In this document: piece by piece, positions 27,484-35,815 of the stretch | Layout of the letters: each line of letters begins with the position of its first letter | Position numbering within the stretch: position 1 is the stretch's first letter | From: Streptomyces syringium | GTDB lineage: Bacteria; Actinomycetota; Actinomycetes; Streptomycetales; Streptomycetaceae | Reading direction: 5' to 3' | Length of the DNA stretch: 64,000 nucleotides | NCBI RefSeq assembly: GCF_017876625.1 | Contig: NZ_JAGIOH010000001.1 | Location: 310,001 to 374,000, forward strand | Notes under the pieces: model-generated | What the model saw: the letters and a program-made list of their open reading frames with translations, nothing else | Database searches by the model: none | Told to the model about the DNA's origin: nothing | Program-made: the position numbers and the translations under genes

Positions 27484-28418
27484 CCCGACAAGGCTCCCCG
27501 CTCCTCTCCGCCCCCACCGGGGCGCACGACCACCGCATTCCCTGGAGAGCTGCGGACTACCCGTGCAGGACCGTCGTCGCGCCCGGCCCGGCCGGCGCCG
27601 AACCGCTCCTCGTCCTCAGCGGCGGCCTGCAGACCAGGCACTCGTGGGGACGCTTCGAGCGCCACGTGGCCTGCCGGTTCCCCCTCGTCATCCCCGACCT
27701 GCCGCCCGCACGCACGCCCGGGCAGACAGCGCAGAGCCTGAGCTGGGACGATCTCACCGAAGCCGCCCTGCACACCATGGACCGGCTCCGCATCCGCCGC
27801 TTCGCCGTACTCGGCGTCTCCTCCGGCTATCCCATTGGATACCGGCTCGCCCAACGCCACCCCGATCGGGTCACACGGTTGATGCTCTTCGGCGCTTCGC
27901 CCCGGCCCGCCCCTCGCCTGGCGGAACTGATCAGCCAAGGGCTGCACCGGGAGGTCGACGCCCGAAGCGCGTGCTCCGCCGAAGGCCCGGCCGATCGGCT
28001 GCGAGCCGCCCGGGAGCTGGTCGGCGTCCTGACCAATGCCGAGGCGGCGGAACGGCACCTGCTGATCAAAGCCGCAGGGCGCGTCGTGCTCGACCAGCTC
28101 GCCGCATCCACCGACGACCCCCTCATCCGCTACGTCCACGACCGCGGTTTCCTTCTGCTGCGCGATCCGCTGCCCCCGGGCGGCATCCGCGGCGTTCCCT
28201 CGCTCCTCGGAGTCGGGGAGTTCGACACCGCCACCACCGTCGCCGACAACCGGGCCGTCGCAGCCACCATCAGTCGCGCGACCTTCATCGTCATGAAGCA
28301 CGCCGACCACCTGCTGCACATGGAGCGCGACGCCGACTTCGCCACTCTCGTCGCCCTCTTCCTCGACGGCAGGCCGCTCAGCACCCTGCGGCACTGCACG
28401 ATCGAGACGATGCCGTGA
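27480..28418 (+). CDS. Alpha/beta hydrolase 2 of the KASIII cassette
   Basis: GTG 27480 overlaps the ACP 2 stop. The 312-residue product is an alpha/beta-hydrolase with the LLVLSGGLQTRHSWGRFERH start, nucleophile Ser114 in LGVSSGYPIGYRL, acid in LGVGEFDTATT and His in HADHLLHME. It shares architecture with hydrolase 1, so the KASIII-ACP-hydrolase unit occurs twice. The probable role is release, transfer or lactone chemistry on the acyl product; this is inferred from position. Confidence 0.84.
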   Translation: MTRQGSPLLSAPTGAHDHRIPWRAADYPCRTVVAPGPAGAEPLLVLSGGLQTRHSWGRFERHVACRFPLVIPDLPPARTPGQTAQSLSWDDLTEAALHTMDRLRIRRFAVLGVSSGYPIGYRLAQRHPDRVTRLMLFGASPRPAPRLAELISQGLHREVDARSACSAEGPADRLRAARELVGVLTNAEAAERHLLIKAAGRVVLDQLAASTDDPLIRYVHDRGFLLLRDPLPPGGIRGVPSLLGVGEFDTATTVADNRAVAATISRATFIVMKHADHLLHMERDADFATLVALFLDGRPLSTLRHCTIETMP

Positions 28419-29731
28419 ATGCTCCGCCGCACCCCACCCCTCGGGAGCCCGCAGCCGTGGAATCCGCCGCGAAGCCTCGTATCCTCTTGGCCACCTGGGG
28501 TACGACCGGCGACATCGCCCCCTACACCGGCCTCGCGACCGGCCTGAGCAGGGCAGGCCACCAGGTGACCGTGGTGACCTCCCGACGGTACGCGGCCCTC
28601 TTCCGTGAACACGGGCTCCGGGTACGGGCCATGCCCCTGGACGAACAGGAGGCGGCGGTCGGAGCACACAAAACGCGCCGCGCGCGTATCGACAACGGCC
28701 GGGACATGGCGCTCACCGCAGGCACAGTGCTTCTGGAAGCCGCCGGTGAAGGCACCGACGTTCTCCTCACCCACCCCCTACTGCACCCGCAGGCCGCCGC
28801 CATCGGCCAAGGGCTCGGCCTGCCGTGCCACGGCGTCTACACCGTCTCGCATGCCATGATGCTCCCCCGCCTCATCGCCGGTACCCCCCGCGTGCGTTAC
28901 GCGGCTGCCGATGCGCTGGTCAAATTGGCCCTGAGCCCGCTGTACGCACCGGTGATCACCGCCCTACGGCGCGAACTCGGCCTGCGTCACCGCTTCACCG
29001 GCGATGCCCTGATCCCTTCCGCCCGTCGCCACACCGTCTACTACGGTTTCAGCAGCGCTCTGCTGCCCGACGGTATGCCTCTGCCCGCCGCGCACGAGAC
29101 CGTCGGCATCTGGCGGCCCGCTCAGCCGCCGGACTGGCGCCCCGATGACCGGCTCACCGATTTCCTCGCCTCCGGGCCCGCACCCGTGTATTTCGGCTTC
29201 GGCAGCATGGGCCAAGACCAGGCGGAACGGTTGTCCCGGATCATCACGCGCACCGTCCGCAGGCTCAGGATCCGCGCCGTGGTCCAGAACGGCTGGGCAG
29301 GCCTGACCGGCGACGGCGACGACATCCTCACCATCGGGGAATGCCCGCACGCCTGGCTCTTCCCGCGTATGGCTGCCGCCGTCCATCACGCGGGGCCGGG
29401 AACCACTCACGCCTCCCTACGAGCCGCTCTGCCCACCCTCCCCGTCCCCTTCAAGCTCGACCAGCCCTTCTGGGCCGCCCGGCTCCGCTCCCTCGGTCTC
29501 ACCCCCGCCGCCGTCCCGATGCCCCGCCTCGACCCCGACGGTCTCGGCCTCGCCCTCACGCGGCTCCTCGCCGACAGCCGCTACCGCGAACGGACCCGCC
29601 GCATCGGGGCGTTGATCGAGCAGCAGGACGGCACGGCGGGGGTCATCCGCGCACTCGGCCTCACCGCGACAGCATCTGCTCGTACCGGTGGAAGCCGTCC
29701 TCGACCCCCAGGAAGACCTCGCCGAAGGTGA
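28415..29731 (+). CDS. Family 1 glycosyltransferase (MGT/erythromycin type)
   Basis: GTG 28415 overlaps the previous stop. The 438-residue GT-B enzyme has an N-terminal acceptor domain (ILLATWGTTGDIAPYTGLAT) and a C-terminal donor domain. The nucleotide-sugar motif is AVHHAGPGTTHASLRAALP followed by TLPVPFKLDQPFWA, as in macrolide and sterol-type glycosyltransferases. It is the last gene of the operon and suggests that the acyl product is glycosylated, or that a sugar receives an acyl group. The last 20 codons (Arg/Pro-rich) overlap the convergent darcynin-like gene. Confidence 0.88.
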   Translation: MNAPPHPTPREPAAVESAAKPRILLATWGTTGDIAPYTGLATGLSRAGHQVTVVTSRRYAALFREHGLRVRAMPLDEQEAAVGAHKTRRARIDNGRDMALTAGTVLLEAAGEGTDVLLTHPLLHPQAAAIGQGLGLPCHGVYTVSHAMMLPRLIAGTPRVRYAAADALVKLALSPLYAPVITALRRELGLRHRFTGDALIPSARRHTVYYGFSSALLPDGMPLPAAHETVGIWRPAQPPDWRPDDRLTDFLASGPAPVYFGFGSMGQDQAERLSRIITRTVRRLRIRAVVQNGWAGLTGDGDDILTIGECPHAWLFPRMAAAVHHAGPGTTHASLRAALPTLPVPFKLDQPFWAARLRSLGLTPAAVPMPRLDPDGLGLALTRLLADSRYRERTRRIGALIEQQDGTAGVIRALGLTATASARTGGSRPRPPGRPRRR

Positions 29732-29993
29732 GGTAGCCCTCGGCGATGACCGGCGTGTCACGCAGGGCCTCGATCAGGAAGTAATACGCGCCCAGGTCCT
29801 CCGTCTCCAGCACGGCGAAGTCGGAGATGCGGCCGCTGAACGCCTCGGCGTCGAAGAAGCGGGCCCGGACCCGGTCGGCGTAGGAGGCGAAGACCGGCTC
29901 CAGATGCGTCTCCCGCATCGCGTTGCGCTGCTCACGTGACAGCGCCAGCCACCGCTCGGTGACGGTGTAGGTCAGAACGATGCCGTAATTCAC
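29661..29993 (-). CDS. Darcynin-like small protein
   Basis: GTG 29993 is preceded by CAGGGGAG. The 110-residue product (NYGIVLTYTVTERWLALSRE, FFDAEAFSGRISDFAVLETE) ends FLGVEDGFHRYEQMLSR. It matches the darcynin family, small single-domain proteins of unknown function with a ferredoxin-like look. The gene is divergent from a TetR regulator and shares an operator-like repeat with it. Its 3' end overlaps the glycosyltransferase gene by about 70 bp on the opposite strand. Confidence 0.75.
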   Translation of the reverse strand: MNYGIVLTYTVTERWLALSREQRNAMRETHLEPVFASYADRVRARFFDAEAFSGRISDFAVLETEDLGAYYFLIEALRDTPVIAEGYLTFGEVFLGVEDGFHRYEQMLSR

Positions 29994-30014
29994 GAGCACT
30001 CCCCTGCAGCAGTT

Positions 30015-30062
30015 GTTAACACCATTAACTTTCAGGGAAGAGCTAAAGTGATAGGTGTTAAC
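30015..30062. promoter_or_regulatory. TetR operator-like inverted repeat
   Basis: GTTAACACC (30015-30023) and its exact complement GGTGTTAAC (30054-30062) lie between the divergent darcynin-like and TetR genes. TTAACTTT also occurs twice (30025 and 30058). This AT-rich island stands out from the GC-rich genes and is the natural binding site for the adjacent TetR protein. Confidence 0.65.
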
Positions 30063-30088
30063 TTTGTCAACGGAAGTGGTCCGAGCCC

Positions 30089-30805
30089 ATGTCGAGCACT
30101 GCGGGTACCCGTACCGGCCGCCGCCACCGCGTGCGTGAGGAGGCACTGGCGGAGATCTTGCGCACCGGTCGGCGGCTACTGGTAGAGGAAGGTCCCGGTG
30201 CCGTCACGCTGCGGGCCATCGCCCGCGAGATGGGCATGACCGCGCCCGGCCTCTACCGCTACTACGCCGGCCACCGGGAGCTGATCCAGGCGCTGACCTC
30301 GGCGCTCTACGACGAACTGGCCACGGCCCTGGCCGCGGCCCGTGACCGTCACCCCTCCGCCGAGCCGGGCCGCCAGCTGCGTGAGGCGGGCCGCGAGCTG
30401 CGTCGCTGGGCACTCGCCCACCCCAACGAGTTCACGCTGCTGTTCGCCAAGCCGGTCACCGACGCCGACACCACTCCCGGTACCGTCGCCCACGACTCGA
30501 GCTGGCGCTTCGGCGGCGTCATCCTCGGCCTCATGGTCCGGCTGTGGCGCAGCGGTACGATCCACCCGCCCGCCGACCTGGATCCCGCCTGGGTGACACA
30601 ACTGGAGGAGGTACGCGAACATCTCTCCGGCGAACCCGTACCGCTGGAGGTCATCTATGTGTTCGTCGCCTCCTGGGCCCGCCTGTACGGGACGGTGGCC
30701 GTGGAGGTCTTCGGGCACCTCGACTTCGCCCTCACCGATCCCGAACCGCTCTTCGAGCACACCCTCGACGACATCCTGATCGCCCTGGGTGACACCGCCG
30801 ACTGA
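30089..30805 (+). CDS. TetR-family transcriptional regulator
   Basis: ATG 30089 opens a 238-residue TetR regulator. The N-terminal helix-turn-helix is RREEALAEILRTGRRLLVEE-type followed by VTLRAIAREMGMTAPGLYRYY (about residues 35-60). The C-terminal ligand domain resembles the WHG/TetR_C group (WALAHPNEFTLLFAKPV). It is probably autoregulatory and represses the divergent darcynin-like gene through the GTTAACACC repeat. The inducer is unknown. Confidence 0.88.
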   Translation: MSSTAGTRTGRRHRVREEALAEILRTGRRLLVEEGPGAVTLRAIAREMGMTAPGLYRYYAGHRELIQALTSALYDELATALAAARDRHPSAEPGRQLREAGRELRRWALAHPNEFTLLFAKPVTDADTTPGTVAHDSSWRFGGVILGLMVRLWRSGTIHPPADLDPAWVTQLEEVREHLSGEPVPLEVIYVFVASWARLYGTVAVEVFGHLDFALTDPEPLFEHTLDDILIALGDTAD

Positions 30806-30823
30806 CGGGCGTGCTGCGGCTGC

Positions 30824-31780
30824 CTAGCTCTGACCGCGCATGACTGGTTCATGGACGGTGAGTTCGCCCTCGACGAGCGCGGCGCGGAGCCAGTCGTGCG
30901 CGGCGCCGGGGGTCGGTTGTGACGGGTCCGACAGCTCGGCGACGAGGCGCCAGTAGCCGTCGATACGGGGGTCCGCGGCGAGCTGGGCGCTGAGCCCGTG
31001 GCGGAAGGCGGGGGTGTCGCGCGCACCGCACGCACGGGCGTAGGCGGAGACGAAACAGTCGAGCGCCTCGCCCTGGTGCGGTGCCCGCTGCGCCCGCAGT
31101 TCCGGCGAGGCCAGCGCGAACGCCTCGATGAGACCGTCATAGAGCACGGCCGGGCGGTAGCCGTTGTCGGAGCGGTGTGCCGCGGGCTGTCCGCGATCGG
31201 TGCCGCGGCAGTCTCCGGAGGTGAAGGCGTGCAGCCGGGCGAAGGCCAGCACCTGGGAGGGGGTCGGATCCGCCGGTGGTTGCGGCACCGCCTGTTCGAC
31301 GATGGTGGCGACCAGCCGGGGCGGGAGCCGTGGAGGCAGCCACCGCCGCCAGAAGCGTGCCAGCGGGGCCGTGCTGGGCGGGGTGGTCATCGCCCCGATC
31401 AGACGCAACCGGTCGACGCGTTCCTCCGGGGCACAGTCACGGAGCAGATGGAGGGCGGCCTCCCGCCAGCGCAGGGCGGCCATCCGTGAGCCGAGCTCCC
31501 GCAGTTGGCCCGCGATGGCGTCCTCCAGCGTGTCCTCCTCGTCGAGGATCCGGCCCACTTCCGGGACGGGGAGGTCGAGGGTGCGCAGGGAGCGGATCAG
31601 ACGCAGCCGGTCGAGCGCTTCGGGCCCGTACCGCCGGTGGCCCCCGGCGCTGCGTCCGGCTTCCGGCAGCAGTCCCCGGTCCGAATAGAAGCGGACGGTC
31701 TTGACGGTGACCCCCGCGCGCTCGGCGAGCTCTCCGATGCTCCACGTGTGGTCAGGGCTCCGCTTGCTGTCGGACGACAC
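30824..31780 (-). CDS. MerR-family transcriptional regulator
   Basis: GTG 31780 opens a 318-residue regulator. The MerR DNA-binding domain occupies residues about 12-80 (WSIGELAERAGVTVKTVRFY, then SDRGLLPEAGRSAGGHRRYG). The long C-terminal part (about 100-318) is helical and resembles the effector region of large actinobacterial MerR proteins. There is no Cys cluster of the metal-sensing kind. It is divergent from a double alpha/beta hydrolase gene with a MerR-type promoter between them, which is its likely target. Confidence 0.88.
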   Translation of the reverse strand: MSSDSKRSPDHTWSIGELAERAGVTVKTVRFYSDRGLLPEAGRSAGGHRRYGPEALDRLRLIRSLRTLDLPVPEVGRILDEEDTLEDAIAGQLRELGSRMAALRWREAALHLLRDCAPEERVDRLRLIGAMTTPPSTAPLARFWRRWLPPRLPPRLVATIVEQAVPQPPADPTPSQVLAFARLHAFTSGDCRGTDRGQPAAHRSDNGYRPAVLYDGLIEAFALASPELRAQRAPHQGEALDCFVSAYARACGARDTPAFRHGLSAQLAADPRIDGYWRLVAELSDPSQPTPGAAHDWLRAALVEGELTVHEPVMRGQS

Positions 31781-31783
31781 GAC

Positions 31784-31814
31784 TTGAACCTCCCCCAGCT
31801 GGAGTTCCTACCGT
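31784..31814 (+). promoter_or_regulatory. MerR-type promoter with 19-bp spacer
   Basis: TTGAAC (31784-31789) and TACCGT (31809-31814) are separated by exactly 19 bp. The spacer holds the near-palindrome CTCC-N7-GGAG. Over-long spacers with a dyad are the hallmark of promoters that MerR proteins activate by DNA distortion. It faces the hydrolase gene at 31878. Confidence 0.65.
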
Positions 31815-31877
31815 ACCGGTGAGCGCGGACGGCCCCGGTGGCCGGCCGCGTGGGCCAACGCGTGGGAGGAGATGTTC

Positions 31878-33377
31878 ATGACGGCATTCATCCTGGTGTC
31901 CGGCGCCTTCACCGGCGGCTGGGTATGGGAGGAAGTGGCAACCCGACTGGAGGAGTCGGGAGCCGAGGTGCATTCGGTGACGCTCACCGGCATGGGTGAC
32001 CGCCCCGGTACGGCAGGACCAGGGACGGACCTGGAGACGCATATCGAGGATCTGGTGCGGTTGATCGACCGGGTTCAGGCAGCGGAGGTGGTGATCGTCG
32101 GCCACTGCTACGGCATCCACCCGGTGCTCGGCGCCGCCGACCGGCGTCCGGAGCGGATCGCCCGCATCGTCCATCTGGACGCGGGCATGCCCCGGGACGG
32201 CGACCCTGCCCTCGAGCTGGTACCCGACCGGGCGGTCCGTGACCGGCTGCTGCGGGCGGAGCAGGTCGAGGACGACGGGTCGGTCACCCCGCCGACCCAC
32301 GACGAGTGGCAGCGCTGGGGCAGCACCGCCGGCATCCCCGCCCGAGCGCTGGAACGGCTGGTGCGCCTTGCCGCACCGCAGCCACTGGGCACCCTCACCC
32401 AGCCGCTACGGCTGTCGGGGGTGACTTCCGGGCTGCCGATGACCGGCGTCCTGTGCACGGCCAATGGTGCGGGCATCGCCATGGTCGAGTCGCTGGTGGG
32501 ATTGGGGGATCCCCGCTTCCGGGCGCTCGTCGACCCGCGGGTGACTTTCTTCGAACTCGACACCGGGCACTGGCCGATGCTGTCCACCCCCGACGAACTG
32601 GCCGGGGTACTGCTCCGGGCCGCCGCGGGGGAAGGACACCGGCTGGCCGCGCCGAGCGAACAGCCCGCGCACCTGCGGCCGTTCCTCATGGAGGTACCGG
32701 AGGGGCCTCGCGAGCGGGTGGGGCGGGTCGACCTCTACCTGCCCGATGCCGACCGGCCGCGTCCGGCGGTGGTGTTCGTCCATGGCGGCCCCGTTCCGGC
32801 CGACGCCCGGCCGACACCACGCGACTGGCCGGCCTATGTCGGCTACGGCCAGTACGTGGCGAGTCTGGGAGCGGTCGGGGTGACGCTGGACCACCGGCTG
32901 CACGACCTCGCCGATTACGAACGGGCCGCCGAGGACGTCGCCGAAGCGGTCGAGCTCGTACGCGCTGATCCGCGCGTCGACGGGGAACGTGTCGCGCTGT
33001 GGTACTTCTCCGGCGGCGGGCTGCTGTCGGCGGACTGGCTCGCGGCTCCCCCGCCGTGGTTGCGGTGTGTGGCGGCGACGTACCCGATACTCGCGCCGCT
33101 GCCGAACTGGGGGCTCGGCGAACGGTTCCGCCCTGCGGCCGCGGTGCGTGCCGCCGGGCCCTTGCCGGTCGTGCTGACCCGGGTGGGCCTGGAGAGCGCG
33201 GCGATCGCGCGGACGGTCGAGGAATTCCTGGCCGCGGCCACGGAGTGCGAAGCCGATGTCGAGGTGATCGACGTACCACTCGGTCACCACGGGTTCGAGA
33301 CGACCGACCACACCGAGCAGGCGCGCCAGGCCGTGGACCGCGCGGCGCGATCGGTGCTGGGGCACCTGCGGAACTGA
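31878..33377 (+). CDS. Tandem alpha/beta hydrolase fusion
   Basis: ATG 31878 is preferred over ATG 31872 because GGGAGGAG then has normal spacing. The 499-residue protein holds two hydrolase folds. Domain 1 (about 1-245) is of the EstA/salicylate-esterase-like type (FILVSGAFTGGWVWEEVATR); its nucleophile position reads VGHCYGIHP, so Cys77 replaces the usual Ser, and its His is in FELDTGHWPML. Domain 2 (about 265-499) resembles dienelactone-hydrolase or acylpeptidase folds, with HGGP oxyanion loop, LWYFSGGGLLSAD nucleophile and His in PLGHHGFETTD. The substrate is unknown. MerR control suggests induction by a small hydrophobic compound. Confidence 0.82.
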   Translation: MTAFILVSGAFTGGWVWEEVATRLEESGAEVHSVTLTGMGDRPGTAGPGTDLETHIEDLVRLIDRVQAAEVVIVGHCYGIHPVLGAADRRPERIARIVHLDAGMPRDGDPALELVPDRAVRDRLLRAEQVEDDGSVTPPTHDEWQRWGSTAGIPARALERLVRLAAPQPLGTLTQPLRLSGVTSGLPMTGVLCTANGAGIAMVESLVGLGDPRFRALVDPRVTFFELDTGHWPMLSTPDELAGVLLRAAAGEGHRLAAPSEQPAHLRPFLMEVPEGPRERVGRVDLYLPDADRPRPAVVFVHGGPVPADARPTPRDWPAYVGYGQYVASLGAVGVTLDHRLHDLADYERAAEDVAEAVELVRADPRVDGERVALWYFSGGGLLSADWLAAPPPWLRCVAATYPILAPLPNWGLGERFRPAAAVRAAGPLPVVLTRVGLESAAIARTVEEFLAAATECEADVEVIDVPLGHHGFETTDHTEQARQAVDRAARSVLGHLRN

Positions 33378-33397
33378 GGCCACCGGCGGGCCGGCGT

Positions 33398-33868
33398 CTA
33401 GACCAACTCCAGTTCCCCCACCGTCTGGTCCCCGCTCATCTCCCCTGTCGGCCGGAAGCCGAGCGCCAGGTAGAAGCGTTCGGGGCCGTCCTCGCCCGGG
33501 TGCCAGGTGGTGGTGAGACGGGTGCCGCCACGGCGGCGGATCTCGGCGGCCACGGACTCGACCGCGAAGCGGCCGTAGCCGCGCCCCTGCTCGCCGGCCG
33601 CGATGTTGAGGCGCCACAGGCCCGATCGGATGTCGGTTCCCGTGCCGTCACCGGCGAAGTCGATGCCGAGGAAGGCCATGAGGAAGCCGACGGGCCTGTC
33701 GCCGTCGAGGACGAGGCGGGGCCAGGCGGTATCGGGGTGCACATACGCCTCGGCGAGGGACTTCACGACAGGAGCCACCAGGTGCTCCTGGTCGGGGCGT
33801 ACCGTGAGGCCGATCGCCGCGTCGAAGTTGTCGGCAGTGATCTTCTCCAGGCGGAGTGTGGTCGTCAT
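33398..33868 (-). CDS. GNAT-family N-acetyltransferase (diamine-acetyltransferase-like)
   Basis: ATG 33868 opens a 156-residue GNAT protein. It starts LRLEKITADNFDAAIGLTVR, a beginning shared with spermidine/spermine acetyltransferases of the BltD/PaiA kind. The acetyl-CoA loop is AGEQGRGYGRFAVESVAAEI and the end is YLALGFRPTGEM. The predicted activity is acetylation of polyamines or other amines. The gene converges with the tandem hydrolase gene (20 bp apart) and lies downstream of the cyanate operon on the same strand, about 50 bp after the deaminase gene. Confidence 0.85.
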   Translation of the reverse strand: MTTTLRLEKITADNFDAAIGLTVRPDQEHLVAPVVKSLAEAYVHPDTAWPRLVLDGDRPVGFLMAFLGIDFAGDGTGTDIRSGLWRLNIAAGEQGRGYGRFAVESVAAEIRRRGGTRLTTTWHPGEDGPERFYLALGFRPTGEMSGDQTVGELELV

Positions 33869-33921
33869 GCGGGAACCCTATGCCGACGGATCAAGTGATG
33901 TATGAGGGGTCAGCCGTCCCC

Positions 33922-34419
33922 TCAAGCGGTGGGGGCGCCGGCCACGCGGCGCTCGCCGCCGTTGCGCTCCTGCCAGAACTTGTACACCTCGACCGCGGCG
34001 TCGTGGGCCTCATGGCGCATGGGCAGACGCCGCTCGGTGCAGTCCTTGGCGAACTCACCGTAGAAGGTGTCGAGTTCGAAGTACTTGCGGTCGTCCACGT
34101 AGTGCGGCTCGTAGGCGTCGCGGGTGGTGAGGAAGACGACCTCGTCCGGGGAGCAGTAGTACAGCGATCCCAGGCACATCGGGCAGGGGTGGGCGAGCAC
34201 GTAGATGGTGGTACCGGTCAGATGCTCGGTGCCCAGCTTCACGCAGGCTTCGCGGATGGCGAGGATTTCGGCGTGGGCGGTCGGGTCGGCGGTCTGCGCG
34301 ACCAGATTCGGGCTCTCGGCCAGGATGTTCCCGTCCTTGACGATGACGGTCGCGAACGGACGGCCGCCCTCTTCGACGTTGCGGCGGGCGATGTCGATGG
34401 TGCGCTGTGCGAAGTCCAT
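33922..34419 (-). CDS. Nucleoside/base deaminase of the cytidine-deaminase superfamily
   Basis: ATG 34419 opens a 165-residue zinc deaminase. The zinc site is His49-Ala-Glu51 in PTAHAEILA plus Cys79 and Cys82 in HPCPMCLGSLYY. The overall layout is that of guanine/cytosine deaminases (GRPFATVIVKDGNILAE). It removes ammonia from a base or related amide. The gene follows cynS by 86 bp and appears to belong to the cyanate operon, where all products would release ammonium. The substrate cannot be read from sequence. Confidence 0.85.
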   Translation of the reverse strand: MDFAQRTIDIARRNVEEGGRPFATVIVKDGNILAESPNLVAQTADPTAHAEILAIREACVKLGTEHLTGTTIYVLAHPCPMCLGSLYYCSPDEVVFLTTRDAYEPHYVDDRKYFELDTFYGEFAKDCTERRLPMRHEAHDAAVEVYKFWQERNGGERRVAGAPTA

Positions 34420-34505
34420 GAGGATTCCTTACGGGAAGGGCGGGCCGGCGGCCTCGTCGCCACGGGCCCGCCCCGGGGTCTACCGGATCAGTGGGGTGAG
34501 CCGGA

Positions 34506-34976
34506 TCAGAAGGGCTTGGTCGGCAGGTACTTGCCGTCCAGGGTGATCACCGCGCGCTCGCCGCCCTCGGGGTCGGCGACCTTCTTCACGTCCAGCTTGA
34601 AGTTGATCGCGCTGATGATGCCGTCGCCGAACTGCTCGTGGACCAGGGCCTTGAGCGTGGTGCCGTAGACCTGCAGCATCTCGTAGAAGCGGTAGATGGT
34701 GGGGTCGGTCGGAACGCCGCCGGGGATGGAGCCGCGCGTCGGGATCGTCCGCAGCAGCATCGCGGCGTCGTCGTCCAGGCCCAGGAGTTCGGCGACAGCC
34801 TTGGCCGAGTTCTCCGGCAGGGGGTGCTGGCCGAGCACGGCGGCGGTGACGAAGGCGACCGACAGGCCCGCGGTGTCGGCGATCTGCTGCCAGGAAAGGT
34901 CCTTGCGCACCTTGGCCTCGACGGCCTTCACGGCGAGGGCCTGACGGGCGGTGGGGTCGAACTGGGCGTGCACCAT
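34506..34976 (-). CDS. cynS: Cyanate hydratase (cyanase)
   Basis: ATG 34976 opens a 156-residue cyanase (EC 4.2.1.104). It converts cyanate and bicarbonate to carbamate and CO2, with carbamate breaking down to ammonia. The catalytic residues are at the same positions as in the E. coli enzyme: Arg96 and Glu99 in YRFYEML and Ser122 in GIISAINF. The N-terminal helical domain (residues 15-85) has the usual DNA-binding-like fold. The neighbours cynT and cynR complete the classic set. Length is exactly that of the family. Confidence 0.97.
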   Translation of the reverse strand: MVHAQFDPTARQALAVKAVEAKVRKDLSWQQIADTAGLSVAFVTAAVLGQHPLPENSAKAVAELLGLDDDAAMLLRTIPTRGSIPGGVPTDPTIYRFYEMLQVYGTTLKALVHEQFGDGIISAINFKLDVKKVADPEGGERAVITLDGKYLPTKPF

Positions 34977-35088
34977 GAGGAGGGTTTCCTTTCGGGTGTG
35001 CCGCTCCCGAGGAGAGGGGGACGGCAGGTTCTGGGTACCCGCGAGCCGTGGGAACGGCTCCGGGGTGATCGGGATGGGGGCGGCCGGC

Positions 35089-35691
35089 TCAGGCCGCGAG
35101 GGCGGCCTGGCGGCCGGCCGCGGTCACGTCCTCGACCGCGCCGGTGGGGATGTCGTAGACCCAGCCGTGCAGGGTGACGGTGTTCTCCGCCAGGGCGCGG
35201 GCCACCGAGGGGTGGGTGGCCAGGTTCGCCAGCTGGGCGAGCACGTTCTCGCGCACCAGGGCGGCCACCTTCTCCGTGCCGGTTTCCGCGGCGGTACGGG
35301 CCCGTGAGGCGTCCGCGTGGCGCAGCCAGTCGGCGATCGCGGGGGCGCCGCTCAGGTCGTGGTTCTCGGCGAGTGCGGTCATCGCACCGCAGGCGGAGTG
35401 CCCGCACACCACGATGTCGCGTACGCCCAGGACGGCCACCGCGTATTCGATGCTGGCCGCCACCCCGTCCGAGCCGGGGGTGTAGGCGGGGACGAGGTTT
35501 CCGGCGGTGCGGATGACGAACAAGTCACCCGGCTCGCTCTGGGTGAGCAGCTCAGGCACCACCCGGGCGTCGGAGCAGCTGATGAACAGCGTCGTCGGCC
35601 GGTGTGTCGCGGCCAGGTGGGCGAAGAGCTCCGCCTTGGCCGGGTGGACGTCCCGCTGGAAACGCGCGACACCCTCGGTGAGGTCTTGCAT
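35089..35691 (-). CDS. cynT: Beta-carbonic anhydrase of the cyanate operon
   Basis: ATG 35691 is chosen because it sits behind GGGAGTGACC and matches the family N-terminus ([20 protein letters not shown]). The 200-residue beta-class carbonic anhydrase has zinc ligands Cys39 in FISCSDARV, His98 and Cys101 in [10 protein letters not shown], with Asp41/Arg43 as the catalytic dyad. It returns CO2 lost during cyanate breakdown to bicarbonate, which cyanase needs. It is the first gene of the operon; cynS follows after 112 bp. Confidence 0.95.
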   Translation of the reverse strand: MQDLTEGVARFQRDVHPAKAELFAHLAATHRPTTLFISCSDARVVPELLTQSEPGDLFVIRTAGNLVPAYTPGSDGVAASIEYAVAVLGVRDIVVCGHSACGAMTALAENHDLSGAPAIADWLRHADASRARTAAETGTEKVAALVRENVLAQLANLATHPSVARALAENTVTLHGWVYDIPTGAVEDVTAAGRQAALAA

Positions 35692-35756
35692 GGTCACTCC
35701 CTTCGGTGGCTGTCCGCCCCGTGGGGCTGACGGGATCCACCATGCATGACCTGCTT

Positions 35757-35807
35757 CTATAGCGTCCAATACTTGATATCCATAACTGCTATCGATGACA
35801 TCTATAG
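35757..35807. promoter_or_regulatory. cynR-cynT intergenic control region
   Basis: This AT-rich divergent region has two CTATAG hexamers (35757 and 35802, 45 bp apart) flanking ATAACTGCTATCGAT-type dyads, as expected for a LysR regulator binding its own promoter and that of the divergent operon. Confidence 0.55.
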
Positions 35808-35815
35808 TTGGGGCC

